Assembly (NCBI RefSeq): GCF_901000735.1
Contig: NC_081544.1
Span: forward strand, 19,421,358-19,485,357
DNA: 64,000 nucleotides
DNA from: Corylus avellana
Lineage: Eukaryota > Streptophyta > Magnoliopsida > Fagales > Betulaceae
Direction of reading: 5' to 3'
The position numbers were made by a program, and so were the translations under genes. Under the pieces are notes generated by a model, which saw nothing but the letters and a program-made list of their open reading frames with translations, did not search any database and was not told where the DNA came from. Below, piece by piece: positions 10,317 to 23,445 of this stretch (its first letter is position 1; every line of letters starts with the position of its first letter).

Positions 10317-13300
10317 TCAGAAAGGCTGTTGCGAGCTGAAAACCACAGAGAGTTTCTTCCACTCCAAAGACTCCATGTTTGACAGAAGCACCAACAGTAA
10401 AGGCAATGATAATGAAGCAAAGGCCATGCGCATGCACCAACCGCCACGTGATACCCTTCCCAGTATTCCCTTACAATATTTGTCTGCGTCCTTGAAGAGC
10501 GGTGCATGGAGAGTAGCACCTGCCTCACTAGCCAATGCTTTCTCATTCTATATGCAAAGTTGACAATCAAAAAGAGTATAAAATGAGTTTAATTATCTTC
10601 TATATAATCAATTAGGAGAATCATCTAATACGATAATGAATCATCTAATATTATCGTAAAACATTCAAAACAGCATCAACGATAATCAAAGACTACCTTG
10701 TTCCTAAAATTCTTGAGAGTTTCCCTCAGAGGTTCAAGAGAGGAGAGTTTAGCAGAATGCTCCTTCCATTCCTCAGAAAGTTTTTTCAAAATAGAAACAC
10801 TTGCTTCTATATTGTCCTCATAAACCTCATCCTATGACATGCAATGTAACAATAAGAAGACTAGATTAGTAATCCGCAAATTTCAAATGGTGAAGCAAAG
10901 ACTAGATTAGTAATCCGCAAATTTCAAATGGTGAAGCAATAATATACGAAGAGTTCATGATATTAAATAGAGTAGCTCACCCATTGCTTGAAACAATTAG
11001 TGTTTTGGGTCAAGCACCAAATGAAAATATCAGTTGCTTCCGTGGATAACTCAGGAGTGCCTGTGACAAACAGCTAACTATAAGCCTATCCATAAAGTCC
11101 ATTTTCCCTAATATTAAATCAAACAAACTAATGAAAGGCAGTCATTTCAAGTCTGCATACTTTCTGCTGCCGCTTTGACAGCAAAACTTAGTATCTGCTG
11201 CGAAACTTGTTTCATTGCTTTGCTTCCTGGGGAGCCAGCAAGAGCCACCTCTTTTAGGGTGGGATAAACAGCCTCAAACCTTTCAGTAGCCTGCATGAAA
11301 CACAAATTCAAGAGACGATACAGCAAGTAATCATAATACATCTAACTTCAGATACTGTAAATGTCCCAAGAGTAACCACCTTCATTCTAGCTGAAGATGC
11401 AGGGAAGGTAACTCGTATGAGTATCTCAAACGCAGAAGGTGGTATCAAGCGCTCCCCCTTCCTAACAGCACTATTTACAAGAACTTGACGAGCTTTTGGG
11501 GTAGACAAAATTCTGCAATCAAATAAACAAAGATTGAAGAAAAAAATAAAGAATAAAGAATAAACAAATAAATACAGACATTGCAAAATTCCTGATTTCA
11601 TACCTCTCCACCAGCTGCAAAACCAGATCCCTGGACTGTGTATTACAACTTTTGCCACTGACCACAGGCAAGAGGTTGCATGCCCAAGCATACAACCCTA
11701 CAGCCAAGTCTCCTTGACAGGACTACACAACAAAGTTTTGATATTTGGCATGAGAAGCATAACTAAGTGAAGGAAGTAAGAAAAGAAAGAACTAGCTGTA
11801 ATCTTGGTCCTGCAGAAAGATCTTTAGTTGTAGTAACGCTATGTTGTTATTCGCTCACCTGCACTGCCATCCATATAATAATTGGAAGCTTATCATGTCC
11901 TTGATACTTGGCATTCTCTCTCAGGGTTGGCAATAGATTAACTAATACATCAGGTTTCCTTCGCAAAACCATTGCTACCACTATGAACATCGCAACCTGC
12001 CATTTCAATATTGTGTTAATTAGACACTAACACAGGACAATGTAAAAAATCTTGAATTTTGTGGAGCTATAAGATCACAGGAAGTTTGCCACGAAGTTGT
12101 GCAGGAAAAAGAAATTGCAGAACCTAATTTCGCAAATGTAAAATTTGACTGGACCAAGTTCACGGGATTAAAAGGCATGCAAGTGAACTAGGGTGAAATC
12201 AAGTGTTGAGTTTATTTTAGTTTAGTTTAGTTTTAGGGATCAAGAATATTTTTATAATTTTTAAATTTTAGGTGCTGAAGTTTTGGTCTATTGGGTCTTC
12301 TATTGAGTTTCCAAATATTATTAGGTATCATTTGTGGGTTTATTGACTTGAGAATGTTATTCAAAGCCCATGAATCCAAGTCTCCTTAGGGTTGTTTTAG
12401 TTTTCCAATGAATATGGATGTAAAGCATTCTGAGTTATTGATAAACAGTTTTATTGGATTTTCAAAAATATGCTATCGAGGCTTGTGTGATGAAATGCAA
12501 GAGGTGATGTTGAGCAAACCTTTAGGTGTGATGCTAGGAAAACTAAGTGTGATGCCTAGATCCATCTTCCTCTTCTTATTCTTAGTTTCCTTTAATCTTC
12601 CAGCAATTTCAATTTCGTTCCAGCAAACACAGACCTGATTCATGTTCCCATCTATCCAGAAAATCCATCATTTAAAAACCCCAAACCCTCCATCAACTAG
12701 ATACCACCCAATCCCAAAATACCAAAATGCTATTCACTGATACAGTTCAGAGCCAAAACAGCATCTCAGAAACTTGAGTTCCTTTCCTTATTTTGCCTCC
12801 AAACCAAATTCCTTTCCTTACCCCATTACAAACCTTAAATTCCCTAATATTTCCAGCCTTCTCCACCACAAACCCTAGCCCCGGCTATCCCAAAACCCTA
12901 CAATAAGCCTGCCACCACAGAAAATCCTGCAACTCTGCTTCCTTTCTGCAGCCCTTTTAATGCACTCAAAATTCAATCTTAGTCCACTTTGAACAACAAA
13001 ACCTCTACTTTATATCCCATCTTTAGAACTAAAAAATGATAATTTTTCTCAAGCTTTACCCTAATTAAAAGTAGACAAGCATCTAATTTTTTCCTATGTC
13101 AGATTTCATCTCAGAGCCCTCTGTCCTACCTCAATTTTGGTATTAGAGCTTTTTCTGACATCAGTCCCAGGTTCAATCTCGTACAAATGCATTAATCATA
13201 ATTTCCAGAAAGAAAACATTAGGGCTGCAAAATACTCGACCTTCCAACCCATCCAACGGATACAACTGAAAATGATCAATTTCCGGTGTTAGGCAATTGG

Positions 13301-16300
13301 CAGTCGATAAGAAAAATTGGCTTCCAATGGTCGTCAGGTTGGCTGTCAGATGTAGGTGTTTTTTTTTTAGTCTCAGATGTAGGTGTTAGAGAACTGACTA
13401 ATAGCTAACTTGAGCAACCCTTAATAGGGTATGTATATTGCCTTATTTTAGGGTTCCCTCATTTCATTTGCTTAAGTGCTGAGCTGCCTTTCCCTCTTTC
13501 TGTGAAGTGCGAATGTCTCTGCCTCGCTCCTCTCTACTACTGACTGTCGTCACTGCCTACAAAATGTTGTTAAGGACGGTACATCGACATCATCTCTCTC
13601 TCACACACACAAAAGCAATCAATCTCGTTCTTCATGAATCTCTTTGTGCCTCTCTTTGTAGCGCCTGAGTGGGTGGTGCTGTGCATTTTGGGCATGAAGA
13701 TTGCAATGGCAACCATCACTGTTCCATTGGGTATCTTCTTTTAAATATCAGGCCTCATTGTCATCTCAGGTACTCCTTTGTAAATTAGATCCAATTTAAT
13801 TCTGTCAAGCTCTTGGAAGTCTCTAATCTATGGATTCGGTCAATTTTTCGATGTTTTGAGAGGTTGAGTGCACAAACTAATCAATGTTTTTGGTGCTAGA
13901 ATTGTGTTGGTTGATCAGACTGTTTTAGGTCCACAGTCCAATTTATAAGATTTGTATTCTGTTTGGTGGCCGAACACAAACAAACCATCATCGGTTTCGG
14001 TAAGGCTTGGTAACCTCTCTAACGGTAAGTACAGGGGTGATTTCCAACTACCGACACTAGTCAATTCGGCCGTTGAATTGGCCAACAGCCAAAACATAGG
14101 TGTGGTGCCTACCTTAAAAAACATATATTTCATAAAATGTAATGTATCTGTGTTCTGTAGTCAAACTTTTCTCACTTCCTTAATTAAGCCTAGATATGTA
14201 CAGAAGGACATCATAAAATCAGTATTACTGAACATTCAGTCCAGTATACAAATCCTGACCATTATTAACGATCATATGAAACATAAAACTAAAAGTATGA
14301 AAAGATATCCAATAAAAAGATCAATTGATGAAATTTTGCTCAAAGCAAAGGGAAGTCCATATGATAAGACATAGACATGGTGCTTGAAATTATAAATGGA
14401 TTGCAATAATTCAATTAGCTTCAGTGCAAGGTGTAAACAAATATATTGCAATTCCATAGAGCATAGATACGTTCTCAATAAAGGAATGGTAGAACGTAAG
14501 ATGCTAGAAAAGAATTGACAAAAACTGAATTGACAAAAACTAAGGCAAAGTACACCACTGTACAAGTCACTTATCCCTACTATGCTCCAACTTTTTTTAT
14601 GGACTATGCAGTTCTCACATGCTTGAATGGTAACATTTATATCACAATTTAAAATTGTTTTTGTGGTTTTTCTCCTTCTTTTTTTTGCCTTCCTTCTTAA
14701 TAGATTTATTATTTTTTTGACGAATATTCCTTCTTAATGGATACTTACATTCCTTGCTTACTTACAAAATATAATAAGACTGAGTTATTGAAGTTACTAA
14801 AACTCAATGACTTATTGCTATCTATATCCCTTTTTCTAGGATTTCCGGTATCATTAACTATGTATTTTGTCATGTCCACACCCTGTCTATGTCCAAGCTT
14901 CACCTTCTAAAATATGTACAGAAAGTGCATCCATTGTAGGCACAACTCATTTCCAATGAAGGGTATATATACAGATAAGTTCTCTAATGTGAACAAAGAA
15001 ATCAAAACCATAGAAAAATGAAACTCCTGCTTCAAAGGGGAAGGAGACAATAATTTTTTAAAAAAAATAGTTAACAGCAAGTTACCTGTGATTTGGAAGA
15101 AGCTTGAGGCACACCTTTTTTTGAGCCTTTGGCACCAGCTTGTTGGCTTACTAAGTCAGCAAGAATGCTGTCTAAAGACCATACTACAAAGGAACCAAGT
15201 GCCTCAAGTGAACGTTTGTTGATCCAGTCAATTGATGTCTTATAAACAGGCTCAGAAATATGTGAAAGAGGAATCTGTTGAAAGTATACTCACTGATTAG
15301 GTCCGCATATATTATAGTAAATTCAGATAAATGTACCAAATGCATAGATACGAATGCTACTTCTATTATTTTACTGAGATTATGTTAGAAGACGTGAATT
15401 TTGTGCATAGAATAATGATTCCAAATTAGAAAATAAAAAAGAAGAAAAAACAAACAAAACAATTTTGCAGATGAATTACAATAATAGGCATGGAGCTTGG
15501 AACAAAATATCAACATTTTGGAGTAATTAAGGGGAAAAAATCCATTCCTAATCACAAGTGTAAAAGGCATTTCATAATTGATATTGAGAGGGGAAAAAAA
15601 TGAAAAAAGCTTGATATTGGCTTCTATACGTGATCAAGATTGAACAATCACTATACAAATCTCATCTATCTAAACAAAATACTTGTGCTAAGAAAAAAAA
15701 AGGGTAAAAAAAATTTAGTGAATAGAGTATAGCATATAGTTAGAATTCTTATTATGTTTTTCAATACCACAAATCCCATCCCCTACAACATTGATTTTAG
15801 TTGCCTTCAATGTTACTTCATTCCTAGTCACAGTATAAATTGTTAAATATTTTTTTTAAGTAATTAGCAAATATCATTAAAAGTGTAATGGTACTCTTAA
15901 GTGCACAAGAAATATATAAGGAGCACCTAAGTAGGAGCAAAAAGAAAAAGGAAATCACTATAACTAATTGTTAAACAAGAAACATAAACAGCTGTCCAAA
16001 AATACAAAGTTTTTTTTAAAAAAAAAAATGACTTAACCTCCTTCAAAATCCTCTCACAATCCTCAAAACATCTGTCATTCATTTCCCACCATAAACATCA
16101 TAAAAGGCTCGTACGTACCATCTACCACACATCATTACTCTGCGTATTGCCAGTAGTCCACCAACAATCATATAACTTTGTTAAATATTATCAAAGTTGT
16201 ATTTTTTAATAGGTCTCTTTTTTTATGCCAATGCAACTTCATTAACTTTTATCAATAGCACAACAATCACATGTGTAGAGTTAATTGATAAATTGATTTA

Positions 16301-19300
16301 ATATAACATTTTCCCAAAACAAAATTTGGGTAGAGGCAGAAATCTAAACTCGAAAATGAGCAAGATTGAAGTAACACAATTTTTTTATAAGCAATCAAAA
16401 ATTCATTGAAAAAGGGAAAAGAGCAACCCAAATACGCAAGATGTATACAAGCGAGACACTTAACTAGAAAGAAGAAAAATAAAATAAAATAAGAAGATAA
16501 GAGAAAAATATGAAAACTCAAAATATTAAAGTCAAAGACAGCAACCCAATGGTAAAGTGTCTTAATGAATAAAGCCTTTAAATCCACCAATGTCTTCTCA
16601 TGGTTCTCAAAGCGCTGATTGTTTCTTTCCTTCCAAAGACACAAGAGGAAAGACGATATCATCTTCCATATTGCATCAAACTGAGGCCTACCACCTTATG
16701 CTCTCCAGCAAGCAAAGGGGTCTACCACCCAACTAGACATAAACCAAGTTAGCCATACACTACTGAAGATAGTATTCCAAAGAGCACTGGCAATCTCACA
16801 ATGGAGTAGAAGATGATTCACTTACTCCTCACTCTTCTTACACAAGCAACATCAATCAACTACAATGACATGCTACTTTCTTGGATATCCATGGTAAGGA
16901 TCTTTCCTAATGTTGCCAACCAAGGAAAAAATGCCACTCTCAAGAGAACCTTATTCTGCCAAAATACTCCTCCTAGAAAAAGAGTACTCTCATGGGAAAT
17001 GCCAAAACTATTTCCCCAAAAGAGCTCCGTTGAACACAAGTAACTTTCAAACCCTCAACCAACCTTCAAAGATCAAAGTACACACCCTAGGCCAGCTAAC
17101 CAAGTAGAATTTGAATTCTTCACCAATACCACCCCACAAAAAATCCCGCTGCAACTTCTCTAATGTGATTGACAACACCAACCGGTAGGGAACAAAGAGA
17201 GATGAAGTAGGCAAATTAGATAAAGTGCTTTATTCAATGTACATCTCTCCCCCTTTGACAAGTACACCCTATTTCACTTTCATCCGACCAAGCAACGCTC
17301 TATCTTCTCAATAATATCATCCCAAATAGATTTGTCCTTAAACAAAACTTCCAAGGGAAGACCTAGGTATTTCATAAGCAAAGAAGATACCCTGCAACCC
17401 AAAATGCTAGCCAGACCTTCAAAATTAATGACATTGCCAACCCACCAACTCTGACTTAGCCAAACTAATCCTCAAATCTGAAACTGCTTCAAAACATAGA
17501 AACAAACAACACAAGTTGCAAAGATGAACTGGATTTACGCAGCAAAAAATCAAGGTATCGTCTGCAAACAAAAAGTGAGAAAATTTGTTGGCACCACCAA
17601 TCCTAGACTCCATGGAAAAGCCTAATAAAAGACCCTCATTCACTATAGCAAAAATTGTTTACTTAACACCTCCATAACAATAACGAACTGAAAGGGAGAC
17701 AATGGGTCTCCCTATCTCAAGCCACAGGAACCACTAAAAAAACATGTCGGAGTGCCATTCACCAATACAGAAAAGTGCATTGACGAAATACAATATGTTA
17801 TCCAATTACACCATTTTTCCCCAAAACCACATCTCCTCAGCAAATACAATAGAAAGTCCCATTGACATGGTCATAAGCCTTTCCAACATCCAGCTTGCAC
17901 AACATGCCTGGTTCCCCAAATCTAATCCTACTATCAAAACAATTGTTGGCGATGAGAACAAAGTCTAGAATCTGCCTACCCTTGATGAAAGCATTCTGGG
18001 GTTTGAGAATGATCTTCTCCGCTACCATTTTCAACCTCTTAGCTAGAACTTAGGTGACAATTTTGTAAACTACACCCACTAAGCTAATAAGTCGAAAATC
18101 TTTAATGTCAACAACCCCTAATTTCTTCAGTACAAGAGAAATTAATGTGGCATTGAGGAATTTTTCAAACATACCTTTAGAGTGAAAATAATGAAATGCC
18201 ACCCCAATGTGATCAAAAGTAACACCATCCAACCTAGGCCGCCAATTGAACCACATAGTATACAAGCTATCATAGAACTGCACAATGTATTCTTTGATCT
18301 CAGGCTAATCTAAAAGAACTGTACCCATAACCACCAGTTGCTCAATGGAAGTATTCCTTCTATTCAAATTGGCCACTCGATAAAAGAGCTTTGAGTACTT
18401 GTCCCCCTCTCTTTAACAACACCACCCTCAATTTTGGCCTCCAATTCACGTCTTCCGAAAGAGTTACTCTCTTCAAATCATTAATCATCATAGCCTTCCT
18501 TGTTATCTCCTCCTCACTTAAGCGTCTCTTTTCTTCCAAACCCTCAAAAACCCATAAAAATCATCCAAAAGAAGCTTTTTCTCTTTCTACGTTGCCAAAC
18601 AGCTCATTCCAAACTTCTAAATCAACTTTCAAATCCCTAAGTTTGCAAGCCAAAATAAAACTCGAAGAACCCTGAAAATGATAAAAGGTCCACCACCATT
18701 GGTTTACTTTATCTACAAAATCCTCTGCTTTTAACCACACTCTGGAACTTGAAATACCTTCTAGCTTCAGGAAGGCTTCGCAATTAAGAAGAAAAGGGAA
18801 ATGGTCTGGGCACAATCTAGGCAGCCTTTTCTAAATCAAATCAGATATTTGAACTTCTCAATCCAAAGAAACAAGGAATTTGTCAATTCTAGACCATGAG
18901 GGAGGGTTCCTATTGCTAGACCACGTAAATGAACCACCCACAAGAGGAATGTCCATGAGCCCTTACTCAAAAATGAAATCTGAAAACTCCACCATAGTTG
19001 GACAAAATCGGGTCCACCCAATCTCTCACTAGGAAAGCAAGTGACATTAAAATCCCCCCAATGCATTAGGGTAAGTCCCACCAACTTAGCAAACCGACCA
19101 ATTCATCCCATAAAAGCCTTCTATCACGCAAGGATCGTTCAACTGGTAATGGGCTTCACAACTAGGCTAAATGTACCATCAAATTCCTCTCCAGCCTTGC
19201 AGATGAAAGACCTTCGCTATGAGCTTTATAGTGAAAGATTGAGCTGTCAAACCTCTCTGCATTAAGGCCAAAAACACCCGCAAAAGCCCAATATAATTGT

Positions 19301-21225
19301 TCTTCGACATTTCTGAAAGAAACAGCAACTGAGAACTCACCCACACACTCTTCAATTTTCTCCACCACCCTCCTATCCCACATGAGCAATTAAAAGCATG
19401 TAGATGATCTTTGTCTACTTCTCAGTGTTGGTTTACCTTTACTGGATTAGCTTATTAGCTTATTTGACTTATGACTAAATATCTTCATCACATGAATTTT
19501 TAAAATAAAAATAAATAAATTATTTTCACAAGAAAAGCACAATAGAGCTTGACGAGCCTCAAGCCAAATACATTTGGCATGAGAAGCTCCTAGCTTAAAA
19601 GAAAACAACGAGCCCCACAAATTAATGCAATCTAAGAATCCACAAAGATTAAAAAAAAAAAAAAAAAAACACAAACAAAAAAAACAAACAAACCAAACTT
19701 CACGTGTCAAGAGAACAATGAATAAAGGAGCTACGATGGGAGGTTATACGAAGGCAGATCCACACCTTCAAACATTCTTGTGTTCCTTTCTCTCCAAATG
19801 CACCATGTCAAATGGCAATGACAGTATCTTCTACACTATACCAGTCTTAATCTTCCAAACTACTTTCCTGTTCCAACTCAAAATAACCCAACCCAAACAA
19901 TTTGTTACTATCGACATCATTCCAAACAATGAGAAAGGTAAGGCCACAATCGTTAGTAGCTGAGCAATGTAGCAGTGAGTGCTCCTCCATCTCACTCTTG
20001 TCTCCTGTTTACCCTATACGACACCAATTAGCTACAAATTGGCACCTCCAAATATTTATACCGTCACTAGTTCATCCATCATACCATCTTCCAAATAACT
20101 GACAATATCAGCTCCATAATAAAATCGTTAATAATTTAAATCTAACATTACCATATTATATTAACCCTTGGTTACAGCACCCCCAAAGAAGCATCTAACA
20201 GCTCCGTAAAGATGAAAGCATTCTATGTAGCTTTCCGCAACATTTGCCTTTACAAAAATAACAATTGAGAATCAATCAGAAATGTAACGCTTAAGAGGCA
20301 AGCAAAGAGTCCCCAGTCCACCCATATCATCTTACAAAAGAGTTTTAAATCCTTATCGACCATAATCTATGTAATGCCACAAACAGGTAACCAAACTGTT
20401 TATTGAAATAGATCGTATACAAATTTCAACTGCACTGATCTCATCTGGAATTGTAGTCATAAAGAATAATGTACATGCATTACTCACATCGGCTAATTTT
20501 GCCACCGTGGACTCCCGCAGAATCTTCACCCACGGAAACTGCGCCGCGCTCACCGCCGAAAATGCGCGCCCGAAATAATCCGCGAACCGCATCAGCTGTA
20601 TCTGCTGCGATTCAAACGATGCCTATCCCCGGTAACAAACAAACAAACAAACACAATCACATCCAATCCCTTTACAGACCAGATCAAACACGAAATAAAA
20701 AGAAATAGAATTGAATACGAAAAGGAAACAGTGAATCGAAAAACTCACCGATATATCGGCGAGAAAAGCCGATAGATTGTCCGCGTCGATCTTCGCGGCC
20801 GCATCGGGGACGGTAACCTTGGGCTTCTTCGGCTTCTTCGTTTTGATTTTCTTGACTTCCTCGGCCTTCCCGTTATCCACCACGCCCTCGCCATCGCTTT
20901 CGTCAGCGTCCTCGTCGTCGCTCCGGTGCTTTGATCTGACCGGAGCGTCGGCATTGGCGGCGGCCCGCTGAGCTTCGAGAATTCGCCGGCGGCGCTCCTC
21001 GGACTGCTGCTCCAGCGAGTGGAAGACGTTTTCGGCACCATTTAGAGATCCGTTGGGGACGGCCTTACCTGGATTCGTTAGGGGATTGGAGGGCTTGATC
21101 TTCCTCTGGCGCTTCGGGTACGTGACCTTTTGCCACCCATGGTCATTGTTGTTGCTGTGAGCGTTGGCGGTGGCTTCGTGGTCTCCGTTGGCGCTCGATT
21201 CGAAAGCTACGTAATTTTCTTCCAT
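10317..21225 (-). CDS. TMEM214/DUF2359 family transmembrane protein
   Basis: Ten exons in minus-strand order: 21225-20749, 20622-20488, 15274-15086, 11996-11859, 11722-11604, 11512-11380, 11290-11161, 11060-10981, 10831-10697 and 10547-10317. Phases agree at every junction and give 588 residues, close to the roughly 600 I recall for plant members. The N-terminus has [15 protein letters not shown] and a lysine/acid-rich region. The conserved core includes [56 protein letters not shown] and [11 protein letters not shown] hydrophobic segment near the C-terminus ([16 protein letters not shown]) fits a membrane anchor. Animal TMEM214 sits in the ER; the plant role is not established. ATG 21225 is preferred over an upstream in-frame ATG at 21303 because homologs start close to the DHGW motif. 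Intron 2 (5213 bp) and intron 3 (3089 bp) are swollen with retroelement sequence, yet the exons are intact. Confidence 0.92.
10858..10939. repeat. Perfect 41-bp tandem duplication in TMEM214 intron 8
   Basis: Units 10858-10898 and 10899-10939 are identical. They lie between exons 8 and 9 of the minus-strand gene. No divergence suggests a recent event. Confidence 0.95.
12204..13150 (+). repeat. Possible LTR with primer binding site in TMEM214 intron 3
   Basis: The segment starts TGTTGAG, has T-rich tracts typical of a plant LTR leader, and is followed at 13138-13149 by TGGTATTAGAGC, one base off the tRNA-Met primer site consensus. No gag or pol follows, so it would be an LTR plus a short internal stump. 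The borders are guesses. Confidence 0.35.
13151..15085. other. Rest of TMEM214 intron 3, no gene seen
   Basis: This AT-rich intron sequence includes a 140-codon ORF at 13952-14374 with no recognisable domain. A CAGGGGTGA motif near 14030 and TAGGGCTGCAAAA near 13224 resemble hAT ends, but no matching partners were found. Confidence 0.5.
15845..16190 (-). mobile_element. LINE 3' fragment (first of three in intron 2)
   Basis: The minus strand reads [20 protein letters not shown], the zf-RVT tail of plant L1 LINEs, then a frame typical of L1 3' ends, then a short A run near 15849-15858. It is 5'-truncated and coding-dead. Confidence 0.7.
16379..19390 (-). mobile_element. 5'-truncated L1-type LINE in TMEM214 intron 2
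   Basis: Decayed endonuclease and reverse transcriptase lie in the host gene's orientation. The endonuclease keeps [16 protein letters not shown] (about 19060-19010). The RT keeps [46 protein letters not shown] and the catalytic-type FADD box (near 17560). The zf-RVT tail [14 protein letters not shown] lies near 16640-16600. Many stops and frameshifts break it. A short A tail is at 16379-16386. The 5' end starts inside the endonuclease, as expected for incomplete target-primed reverse transcription. No target duplication was identified. Confidence 0.85.
19640..20110 (-). mobile_element. LINE 3' fragment (third in intron 2)
   Basis: The minus strand shows [18 protein letters not shown] and [17 protein letters not shown], both zf-RVT-region motifs of plant LINEs. 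An (A/T)-rich tract at 19650-19670 marks a probable 3' end. It is separate from the larger LINE because the same protein tail appears in both. Confidence 0.65.
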
Positions 21226-21430
21226 GGCTGCTTTTGGACTTTGAAATCTTTTCTTCACGTTTTTTCTCTCGCTTTCACGGGGGAGAGAGAACGAAATGTA
21301 CAACGAGGGAAGTAAGTGAGGACAGGCAAACGAGCTTCGGTCTACAAAAGGCTATTTAAGGAGTTGACCTCCCTTAATTTAACCCCTTTTTCAGTACGGA
21401 ATTACAGGAGTGCCATGTGACTCGCGTTCT
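21226..21430 (-). promoter_or_regulatory. Probable promoter and leader of TMEM214 gene
   Basis: A TTAAATAG box-like motif on the minus strand (21352-21360) lies about 130 bases upstream of the start codon. The leader between is purine-rich. Position-based inference. Confidence 0.4.
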
Positions 21431-21611
21431 GTAAAATATGATCGGAGGTACTTTTTTTTTTTTTTTTTTTTGAAATTATATGATCGGAGGTACTAATCAT
21501 TCTCCGGCGGTCAAAATAATTGAATAATGAAAATAAACTAAGAGTTCGTTAAGTGTTACTTTAAAAAATAACGGTTTTAAAACTAATTTTTATAATTTCA
21601 CTTAATTTTTA

Positions 21612-22299
21612 GGCTCATTTGATTTACGGAATGCATATTTTATTAGGAAATGTAATAGTTATAACTGGGGATAAAAAGTGAAAAATAATAGTTATTCATG
21701 TTCATTAATTTAGTAAAAATATACATATGCAAAAACTAGAATTTAATCAAAATTACTAAAAATTACATGCTATTTATTTCTTGTTTTTTCAACTCACGTT
21801 AAAAACAAAAAAAAAAAAAAAAAAAAAAGAAAATAAGGTGGGTGGCCGACCTCCCCCATGAGTGGTCAGCCACCCACAGAAATGGCCGGGGGTGGCCGCG
21901 CCACCCAAACGCCCCGTGGGGGTGCCCACAACCACCCTCGACACCCTCGGGGGTGGCTACGACCACCTCAGAGGAGCCCCGAGGATGGCGCGACCACCCT
22001 TAGCCTCTTCTGTGAGTGGGCGACCACCCAAATTTTTCATCTTTTTTATTTTTGTTTTTTTTTATTATTATTTTGTTAAGTTTAAAATCAAATAAAAAAC
22101 AATATGGGTGTTTTTGTAAATTGCACTCTATTTTTTAAGGAATAGTTATTTCTCTCATTGTTTAGATGAATAGATATTCATCTATGTAAGGGATTAATCA
22201 TTCCCACGGAAGTAATTATTATTAGGAATAGACCCCTAAGGCTCTACCAAACAAAAGTATGACTATTCTAAAGATCTATTTCACAAACCAAACGGGGCC
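21612..22299. mobile_element. Tourist-like MITE (PIF/Harbinger type)
   Basis: The 688-bp element starts GGCTCATTTGATTTACGG, ends CCAAACGGGGCC and has a TTA duplication on both sides (21609-21611 and 22300-22302). The terminus GGCCCCGTTTGG is typical of Harbinger MITEs. Its centre (about 21835-22035) is a GC-rich block of GGTGGCC/GGCCACC repeats, unlike the AT-rich arms. The ORFs there are products of that block and are not genes. Confidence 0.85.
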
Positions 22300-23445
22300 T
22301 TAGTAAAATTTGTTAAAAAGTGTTTTTTTGGTAAATTTAGTATTTAGATAACATTAGCATAAAAGTACGAATCCATCGACAAATTACCAACAAAGGGATT
22401 TGTTTATAACCGTAAAATAACTAACATTGTTTATAAGCCTTCATTTAAGCCCCTCCGCAAACTAAAGTATAACTTATTATTGGACAATAATTGTGGATTA
22501 TCTATGTTATAAAATAAAGGAAATACACTTTACCTCTCAAGTTTCACTTCATTTTTAATTCGGCCTCCAATGTTTTAAAATTGACAATATGTTCCAACAA
22601 AGTTATCAAAAATTTGCAATGTAACCCATATGTTAATAATTTTTGTTTTCTCCTACATCAATTATTGAAAAGATTTAATTGACCCTATATTTAAAAAAAA
22701 AAAACAAAAACAAAATTTTGGGGTGGTCAGGCCCCAAAATTAGGTCGATTAATTCAACCTTTTCTTGTAAGATTACTGGCAATTCCTCTAGTGTAGCTAA
22801 TTATTAATTGACTGAGATGATTGCTCGTTAACAAATTAGAGTAAATATAAGCAAAAGGTAACAGTATAATATCTTAGATTATTATAATCATAGGGTATAC
22901 AAGTGTTATTATCAATCATAGGCTTATAGTCTCCAATCATAAAAAGAACTACCAAGCAAACCTGATACCGCTAATCATTTGCTTGGCATCTTCATCCTAG
23001 AGGATTGGCTTACACTCAAAATCACCAACCTCCTAAACAGCAATATACAGCGTAAGTCTATGACTTAGTAAGTAAATCTCACAGTTGAGTATGAAATGAG
23101 CTTATGAGTTGTAGTTTATATACTGGAATAATGAACATGAGTTTTCATAAATATAATAGGTGTTGTCTCTCTTACTATACCATCAAAATATAGTTTTGGT
23201 TTTGGAGAGGTATGGCCTAATTTCAGCAGCAATCACCAGTATTTTGAATGCAAGACAATAATGCATTATATAAGCAGTAGCTATCTTATATGGTCTATCC
23301 GAGATATTACACATCATCAGTAGGGTTGGCGTTGTCTCGAGTGACTTGTAATATAATCGGTGCCTCGAATATTGTATGCTACTATCCATAACACTAGCAG
23401 CTCGATTGAGTCCGACATCGGGTGGGCCACGCCACTAATAATGTA

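Noticed and set aside
10219..10440. Alternative minus-strand ORF overlapping TMEM214 exon 10
   Set aside because: It is in another frame; the frame ending at 10317 continues the spliced protein and fits the family's C-terminus.
13952..14374. 140-codon ORF in TMEM214 intron 3
   Set aside because: It has no recognisable domain, lies in repeat-like intron sequence and lacks gene signals.
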